This document shows positions 57,302 through 63,629 of a stretch of DNA of 63,629 nucleotides, piece by piece (the stretch's first letter is position 1; each line of letters starts with the position of its first letter). The DNA is from Sulfurospirillaceae bacterium (GTDB taxonomy: Bacteria; Campylobacterota; Campylobacteria; Campylobacterales; Sulfurospirillaceae). The stretch spans positions 1-63,629 of the forward strand of contig JAQUWL010000011.1 of assembly GCA_028692875.1 (NCBI GenBank), read 5' to 3'. The notes under the pieces are model-generated. The model had not been told where the DNA came from. It saw only the letters and a list, made by a program, of their open reading frames with translations, and made no database searches. The position numbers were made by a program, and so were the translations under genes.

Positions 57302-57772
57302 CTACAAATATCCTTCTTTTTTAAAATAGTTCATTACTTGCTTGTACACAGGACGCTTAAAATAGGTCACGTGCTCAAACACTTTGTCTGGCTCAACAAA
57401 CTTGTATGACAAAAATTCTGGCTCTTTGGTCATAAGGTTTATTTTTGCATCTTTTTTTAGTCTTACCAAAAAATACTTTTGCGTCTGCCCATCAAATGGG
57501 TACATTTTTTTGGCTATCTTCTGAGGAAAGTCATACTTGAGCCACTGTGGGTATTCCGATAAAATCTCAATACTATTTGTGCCTATCTCCTCTTTTAGCT
57601 CTCTTAAAAGTGCTACTTTTGCACTCTCTCCTTCGTCAATTCCTCCTTGCGGAAACTGCCAAGCATCCTCTATATCATTTCTGCTTGCAATAAATATTTC
57701 ACACTTAAAAGGATATCTAGGGGAGACAATGACAGCAGCCACATTGGGTCTGTATCGTTTTGGTGCTTCCAT
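57302..57772 (-). CDS. rppH: RNA pyrophosphohydrolase (Nudix)
   Basis: Removes pyrophosphate from the 5' end of mRNA, starting decay. ~156 residues. Nudix box [24 protein letters not shown]-terminal [12 protein letters not shown] and QFPQGG. I use ATG 57772; the upstream TTG adds one residue. Stops one base before lysC. Also named NudH. Confidence 0.92.
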   Translation of the reverse strand: MEAPKRYRPNVAAVIVSPRYPFKCEIFIASRNDIEDAWQFPQGGIDEGESAKVALLRELKEEIGTNSIEILSEYPQWLKYDFPQKIAKKMYPFDGQTQKYFLVRLKKDAKINLMTKEPEFLSYKFVEPDKVFEHVTYFKRPVYKQVMNYFKKEGYL

Positions 57773-57854
57773 CAATTTTTGCCCCTATTTTTTGATAAAA
57801 TGGTAGCAAAAAAGTCATTAAAATTGCTTGATATGATTATAAAAAGGCTTATAT

Positions 57855-58910
57855 TTGCTACTGTATATACACATCCCCTTTTGCGAAACAAAATGCCATT
57901 ATTGTGCCTTCAACTCTTATGTTGATAAATTTGATATTGCTGAGCACTATTTTAGGGCTATGGAAAAACAACTAGAGTTTGAGTTAAAACGCTTCAATGT
58001 CCAAAAAAACAGCATTTCTTCAGTTTTTATAGGAGGCGGAACACCTTCAAGTGTTGATGCAAAACTGTATAAAAATATTTTCAGACAAATAGAGCCTTTC
58101 TTGGTTGAAGATGCAGAGATTACCACTGAAGCCAATCCAAACTCTACAACAAAACAGTGGATTGAGAAGATGATGGAGCTAGGGGTCAATCGTATAAGTT
58201 TTGGTGTTCAAAGTTTCAATAATGACAAACTACTATTTTTGGGTCGAACTCACGATGCCATCAAGGCACAAGATGTCATATCTTTTGCACATCAAGTTGG
58301 CATAAAAAATATCTCACTTGATTTGCTCTACGGACTTGTGCTAGACACACCATCTTTGCTTGAAAAAGACCTAGATATCGCCTTTAGTCTACCCATCAAT
58401 CATCTAAGTGCTTATGCTTTAACTATCGAAAAAAACACCCCTTTTGCCAAACGCAAAAAGATTGTTAATTCTACTCTTGAACTAGCACAAATCGTTGTTG
58501 ATGGAGTTCAAAAAAGAGGATTTTACCAATACGAAATCTCAAATTTTGGAACCTACAAAAGTAGGCACAATTTAGGCTATTGGCAATACAAAAACTATAT
58601 AGGCATAGGAAGTGGTGCAGTTGGTTTTTTAGATAATAAACGCTTTTACCCATCCAAAAATCCAAACAAATATATAGAAAATCCACTACAAATAAAAACT
58701 GAACAGCTTACTTTGCAAGACCAACACATAGAGAAGATATTTTTAGGTCTTAGAAGCGAAGTTGGAATAAAAAAAGAGATGCTAACTCAAGAGGAACAGC
58801 AAAAAGTGGCTCTTTTGATTGATGAGAAAAAGCTTACATGTAAAGATAAAACGCTCTTCAATAACAACTACTTTTTAAGCGATGAGATAGTACTTTTTAT
58901 AACTAATTAA
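57855..58910 (+). CDS. hemW: HemW-like radical SAM protein (heme chaperone)
   Basis: Often annotated as oxygen-independent coproporphyrinogen III oxidase, but the 351-residue length and the CETKCHYCAF motif (CxxxCxxC, no fourth cysteine) mark HemW, which binds and hands over heme. Radical SAM motif at ~10-17, GGGTPSSV at ~57, ANPNS, RISFGVQSFN, DLLYGL, YALTIEKNTPF, YEISNF. TTG start at 57855 with AAGG before it. Divergent from rppH, as in C. jejuni. Confidence 0.88.
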   Translation: MLLYIHIPFCETKCHYCAFNSYVDKFDIAEHYFRAMEKQLEFELKRFNVQKNSISSVFIGGGTPSSVDAKLYKNIFRQIEPFLVEDAEITTEANPNSTTKQWIEKMMELGVNRISFGVQSFNNDKLLFLGRTHDAIKAQDVISFAHQVGIKNISLDLLYGLVLDTPSLLEKDLDIAFSLPINHLSAYALTIEKNTPFAKRKKIVNSTLELAQIVVDGVQKRGFYQYEISNFGTYKSRHNLGYWQYKNYIGIGSGAVGFLDNKRFYPSKNPNKYIENPLQIKTEQLTLQDQHIEKIFLGLRSEVGIKKEMLTQEEQQKVALLIDEKKLTCKDKTLFNNNYFLSDEIVLFITN

Positions 58911-59033
58911 ACACTTTAAAGGTCTTTATTTTTAGCTTCAAGCAAAAGGCTATATATGTACGATTTATCTGTTTTTGAGAAAAACTAAGATACAATTAGC
59001 CTTTTTAAAATACCCAAAATTAGGCGGTAAATA

Positions 59034-59507
59034 ATGTTTGGTCTCAGCATTATGGAAATTTTAGTCATTGCAATAATTGCAATTCTTTTTCTAGGTCCAG
59101 ATAAACTTCCAAGCGCCATGGTGCAAATAGCAAAGTTTTTCAAAAGCTTTAAAAATAGCATCAATGATGCTAAATCATCTTTTGAGCAAGAGATGCGTAT
59201 TCACGAGCTTAAAGAAGATACGTTGGCTTACAAAAAAAAGCTTGATGATGCAGCAACTAGCATGAAAAAAACTATCTCCTTTGATGAACTTGAAGAGCTT
59301 AAAAATTCTACACAAAACATTAATGACTCACTTAAAGAGATTGAGGATGACATCAGAGGCACAGCAACCCTAAAGAGTGACTTTATGCAAACCAACAGGG
59401 CATTCTCGCCAAATTTGAACTCAGAAATGAAAAAAGAGATAAAACCTAAAAAACCAGAAGAGCCCAAAGAGAAAAAAATCAATACAGAGGAAAGCAAAAA
59501 TGTTTGA
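59034..59507 (+). CDS. tatB: Twin-arginine translocase subunit TatB
   Basis: Receptor part of the Tat exporter of folded proteins. 157 residues. N-terminal membrane helix with the family start MFGLSIMEILVIAIIAILFLGPDKLP, then an amphipathic helix (KFFKSFKNSINDAKSSF) and a long charged tail. The P in LGPDKLP and the Glu at ~8 fit TatB more than TatA. Its stop overlaps the tatC start by 8 bases. Confidence 0.93.
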   Translation: MFGLSIMEILVIAIIAILFLGPDKLPSAMVQIAKFFKSFKNSINDAKSSFEQEMRIHELKEDTLAYKKKLDDAATSMKKTISFDELEELKNSTQNINDSLKEIEDDIRGTATLKSDFMQTNRAFSPNLNSEMKKEIKPKKPEEPKEKKINTEESKNV

Positions 59508-60267
59508 AGAGCTAAAGCCTCATATTGAAGAGCTAAGAAAGCGATTGACCGTATCTATAGCAGTTATTTTTGTGATGTTTTTTATCTCATTTGCTTTTTG
59601 GGAGCCTCTTTTGGGATGGATGATAGCTCCTTTGAAAGATGTTTTACCAAAAGGCAGTAGCGTTATCTTTACTGGCGTTCAAGAGCCTTTTTTCACAGCC
59701 CTAAAGGTAGCTTTTTTTGCTGGTCTTGTTGCTTCATTGCCAGTTATTTTTTGGCAATTTTGGCTTTTTGTTGCTCCAGGATTGTATGACAATGAAAAAA
59801 AGATGGTTGTCCCTTTTGTGCTATTTGCAACGATTATGTTTCTTATAGGTGCCTCTTTTTGCTACTACATAGTTATCCCTTTTGGATTTGATTTTCTAAT
59901 CAACTTTGGAGGAAAACTCTTTACTGCACTTCCAAGCATAGGCGAATACGTCGGCTTTTTCTCCAAACTTCTAATAGGTTTTGGTATCGCTTTTGAGCTT
60001 CCTGTTATTACTTTTTTCTTTGCGAAACTCGGTATGGTCGATGACCATATGCTAAAGGAATTTTTCAGATACGCTGTTGTTATCATCTTTGTAGTAGCCG
60101 CTATCTTGACACCACCTGATGTTTTAACTCAATTTTTAATGGCAGTTCCTCTTATCATGCTTTATGGAGCCTCTATCTTAATAGCCAAAGCAATCAATCC
60201 GTACACACCGCCTGTTGAGAGTGATGACGAGGATGAGGACGAAGAGAAAGAAAAAGAGGACTTGTAG
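59500..60267 (+). CDS. tatC: Twin-arginine translocase subunit TatC
   Basis: Six-helix core of the Tat exporter, 255 residues. HIEELRKRLTVSI start, EPFFTALKVAFFAGLVASLPVIFWQFWLFVAPGLY, GIAFELPVITFFF, AAILTPPDVLTQFLMAVPL. Ends in an acidic tail (DDEDEDEEKEKEDL), unusually rich in D/E. The queA coding region follows directly with a problem start (see queA). Confidence 0.96.
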   Translation: MFEELKPHIEELRKRLTVSIAVIFVMFFISFAFWEPLLGWMIAPLKDVLPKGSSVIFTGVQEPFFTALKVAFFAGLVASLPVIFWQFWLFVAPGLYDNEKKMVVPFVLFATIMFLIGASFCYYIVIPFGFDFLINFGGKLFTALPSIGEYVGFFSKLLIGFGIAFELPVITFFFAKLGMVDDHMLKEFFRYAVVIIFVVAAILTPPDVLTQFLMAVPLIMLYGASILIAKAINPYTPPVESDDEDEDEEKEKEDL

Positions 60268-60268
60268 T

Positions 60269-61288
60269 ATTAATCCTTTTTTAAAATCAAGCTATGATTA
60301 TGATTTGCCACAAGAGCTTATCGCAACCCATCCATCGGAGCCTAGAGACAATGCTAGGCTCTTAGTATTTGATAGAAAAACAAAAAAGATTACCCATACT
60401 GTTTTCAAATCTCTTTTTGATTTTATTCCATCCGACACCGCAATCATACTTAATGACACAAAAGTTGTTAAAGCTAGAATATTTGGGAAAAAAGCAAGCG
60501 GAGGAGAGTTGGAATTTTTACTCAATACTCCACTTCAAGACAATCTTTATAGTGTTTATATCAAAGGCAGAGTTAAAGTCGGAATGGATGTCTATTTTGA
60601 CCAAAATTTAGTGGCAAATATTGCTGAACTCAAAGAAGATGGAACAAGAGTAGTCTCCTTTTTCCAGCATTCTAAACCTGTCGACACCAAAACACTCTTT
60701 GATATCTTAGAAAACATTGGACATATCCCACTGCCTCCATACATAAAACGAGAAGATACAAACGAAGACTCCAAAGATTATCAAAGCGTATTTGCCAAAG
60801 ATAGAGGTGCAGTTGCCGCACCTACGGCATCATTGCATTTTACAGACACAATGTTTAAAGAGCTTAAAAAAAGATACAAAACCGCTTTTTTAACTCTACA
60901 TGTAGGTGCTGGAACTTTTAAGCCGGTTGAGACTGAAAATATTCAAGACCACGTTATGCATTGTGAATTTTTCTCTATCTCAAATAAAGCAGTAGAATTG
61001 ATACAGACTCAAAAACCACTTTTAGCAGTTGGTACAACAGTTACTAGAACTGTGGAGTATTATGTCAGAGAGCAAAAAACATCTGGTCAGTGCAATCTCT
61101 TTTTACATCCAAACAATATGCCCCAACGCATAAGTCATCTATTAACAAATTTTCATCTTCCAAAATCAACACTGATTATGTTAGTAGCATCTTTTATCGG
61201 AATTGAGCAGACTCTTGAGTTGTATAAGGAAGCTGTGAAGCAGAAGTATCGCTTTTTCTCTTATGGCGATGCAATGTTGATTATATAG
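60269..61288 (+). CDS. queA: S-adenosylmethionine:tRNA ribosyltransferase-isomerase, probable ATT start
   Basis: Adds the epoxycyclopentane precursor to preQ1-tRNA, after Tgt in queuosine synthesis. Conserved: SYDYDLPQELIATHP, ILNDTKVVKARIFG, PPYIKR, YQSVFAKDRGAVAAPTASLHFT, LHVGAGTFKPV, GTTVTRTVEYY, NFHLPKSTLIMLVASFIG. No ATG, GTG or TTG stands between the family start and position 60233. Upstream starts at 60233 (or 60215) would add a lysine/arginine-rich tail read from the tatC end. The codon in the expected place is ATT (60269), with AGAGGA 8 bases before it. I annotate the ATT; the alternative is ATG 60233. Confidence 0.82.
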   Translation: MNPFLKSSYDYDLPQELIATHPSEPRDNARLLVFDRKTKKITHTVFKSLFDFIPSDTAIILNDTKVVKARIFGKKASGGELEFLLNTPLQDNLYSVYIKGRVKVGMDVYFDQNLVANIAELKEDGTRVVSFFQHSKPVDTKTLFDILENIGHIPLPPYIKREDTNEDSKDYQSVFAKDRGAVAAPTASLHFTDTMFKELKKRYKTAFLTLHVGAGTFKPVETENIQDHVMHCEFFSISNKAVELIQTQKPLLAVGTTVTRTVEYYVREQKTSGQCNLFLHPNNMPQRISHLLTNFHLPKSTLIMLVASFIGIEQTLELYKEAVKQKYRFFSYGDAMLII

Positions 61289-61562
61289 TAAGATCCAACA
61301 AGGAACCTATCATCTCATCTTGAGCTTTAATCGCTTGAGCATTGGCTTCAAAATTTTTCTCTACCACAATTTGCTCTGTAGACTCTTTAGCCAAATCTGT
61401 TCTTGTGTCGCTTTGCGAACTATTTGCACTAACAGAAGAGTCGCTACTTTGTAATGTTGTATTTAAGGCTTTATAGTCAGAGTTGCCAACATTGGCTACA
61501 TTACTTGCACTATTGTCCATCCATGAGACATTTGCCATCATAGAGTTTGCATTTATTTGCAT
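61281..61562 (-). CDS. Miniature flagellar axial (rod/hook)-like protein
   Basis: 93 residues that look like only the two ends of a flagellar rod or hook protein. The N-terminus (MMANVSWMDNSASNVANVGNSDYKA) matches the ANNIANxxTxGYK segment of FlgB/C/G; the C-terminus (VEKNFEANAQAIKAQDEMIGSLLDLTI) matches the FEANxKVIxTADEMLGxLLxI helix. The ~40 residues between are S/T/D-rich linker. It overlaps the queA stop by 8 bases in convergent direction. Possible role: joint or cap part of the rod, or a decoy export substrate. Family known as small rod-C-domain proteins, little studied. Confidence 0.7.
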   Translation of the reverse strand: MQINANSMMANVSWMDNSASNVANVGNSDYKALNTTLQSSDSSVSANSSQSDTRTDLAKESTEQIVVEKNFEANAQAIKAQDEMIGSLLDLTI

Positions 61563-61751
61563 AATATACTCCTAAATATACTTGCCAAAACTATACTCTT
61601 GCTTGCTTAAATAAATCCTAAAAGCAAAAACATAGTATATTTTGAAAAGCCAATCACATGAAAAATCAAAATAAAACAAGTGATGATTAAATTTTAACCA
61701 TATAATTGTATATTTTAAACTCTTTTAAATAATACAATTTCAATAGCAAAT

Positions 61752-61767
61752 AAAAAAAAGGGGGGGG
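61752..61767 (+). promoter_or_regulatory. A8-G8 tract forming the ribosome binding site of amt
   Basis: Eight A and then eight G (61760-61767), 6 bases before the amt start codon. The G run is the only Shine-Dalgarno candidate. Slippage in the run would change ribosome pairing or spacing. In related bacteria G runs of this length drive phase variation. Confidence 0.7.
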
Positions 61768-61773
61768 TAAAAA

Positions 61774-63436
<1,663 letters not shown>

Positions 63437-63446
63437 ATGTTTTTTA

Positions 63447-63486
63447 CTCCTTTTGGGTAGAATGTTAAAAATTTACCCAAAAGGAG
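63447..63486. terminator. Inverted repeat after glnK, probable terminator
   Basis: 13-base perfect arms CTCCTTTTGGGTA and TACCCAAAAGGAG with a 14-base loop, 10 bases after the glnK stop. No T tract follows on the plus strand; could end transcription weakly or be an mRNA end structure. Confidence 0.5.
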
Positions 63487-63504
63487 ACTTAGATGAATTG
63501 GTAT

Positions 63505-63629
63505 GGTAGTGTCAAAATAACTGTGTAAATCCAAAAATTTAATTTATCAGGAAGGCTTGAAAGTTGCTTTATCTGGTAAATTTATTCAAAGGATTTACAA
63601 ATGAACATTTTAAATAAAGAAGAACTTCA
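63505..63629 (+). mobile_element. Left end of an IS256-like insertion sequence (partial)
   Basis: Starting near 63505 is GGTAGTGTCAAAATAACTGTGTAAATCC-like sequence of the terminal-repeat type seen in IS256-family elements (ending TGTGTAAA). About 70 bases later an ORF begins with ATG 63601 and AAAGGA at 63588-63593. Its first nine residues MNILNKEEL fit the start of IS256/Mutator-type transposases. The rest lies beyond the window. GTAAATCC (63525-63532) and GGATTTAC (63591-63598) form an inverted pair around the leader. Confidence 0.55.

Noticed and set aside
57855-58910. Coproporphyrinogen oxidase HemN as the function of the radical SAM gene
   Set aside because: True HemN is ~450 residues with a CxxxCxxCxC motif; this protein is 351 residues with CxxxCxxCxF, which fits HemW.
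61563-61773. Sigma-28 or sigma-54 flagellar promoter for the mini axial protein
   Set aside because: TTGGCA occurs on the minus strand, but no TTGC at the right distance and no TAAAG...CGAT pair was found.

Overview
The window is about 63.6 kb of AT-rich DNA from a member of the Campylobacterota (Epsilonproteobacteria). Three lineage markers support this: HobA, BioV, and gene order. Several blocks keep the order I remember from Helicobacter pylori and Campylobacter jejuni: tgt-COG3400-aroB-mscS-mtaB-ftsH-like; nth-peb4-fba; lipoprotein-cmoB-hotdog; nadE-lpxK-thrC-kdsB; hrcA-grpE-dnaK; rpsO-rrf2-flhA; cmoA-ribF-tlyA-ligA; and rppH-lysC-hobA-holB-folP next to hemW-tatB-tatC-queA. The general content (ammonium transporter, TSUP exporter, PPK2, many sensor proteins) suggests a free-living, Sulfurimonas- or Sulfurospirillum-like organism. 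The genus is inference only.

Layout. Bases 1-212 are the end of a DDE transposase gene. Next come a chemoreceptor, a frame-disrupted MFS transporter, and a tetR-tolC-adaptor-RND efflux operon on the minus strand with a clear TetR palindrome. A Cache-GGDEF cyclase and bioV follow. The minus-strand cluster mtaB/mscS/aroB/COG3400 with a protease-dead FtsH homologue lies divergent to tgt. The stretch 19-30 kb holds a PAS histidine kinase, hisD, fba, peb4, nth, pepD, cmoB and small or lipid-related genes. The stretch 30-36.4 kb is one plus-strand run, nadE-degT-lpxK-argB-thrC-kdsB. Then come dsbD, ppk2, the CIRCE-controlled heat-shock operon, a small XRE gene pair, rpsO, rrf2-flhA, a DHH phosphodiesterase, and the large minus-strand housekeeping run cmoA to rppH. 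The right end carries hemW, tatBC, queA, a miniature flagellar axial protein, amt-glnK and the left end of an IS256-like element. Both window edges therefore lie in insertion sequences.

The genes are mostly core functions: tRNA modification (tgt and queA for queuosine, cmoA and cmoB for cmo5U, mtaB for ms2t6A), amino-acid synthesis (hisD, argB, thrC, lysC, aroB), cofactors (nadE, ribF, folP, bioV), KDO/lipid A (kdsB, lpxK), replication (ligA, holB, hobA) and protein export and folding (tatBC, dsbD, peb4, dnaK). I saw no rRNA, tRNA, CRISPR array or complete prophage.

The most unusual signal is not a gene. The octamer palindrome TACATGTA occurs 22 times by hand count, about ten times chance, spread through unrelated genes in two codon phases. 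Other points worth a look: an FtsH homologue without the zinc-protease motif, a DegT-family protein without the PLP lysine, an eight-G tract as the ribosome site of amt, a probable ATT start for queA, a 24-bp palindrome before ppk2, and a possible C/U-rich small RNA after nth.
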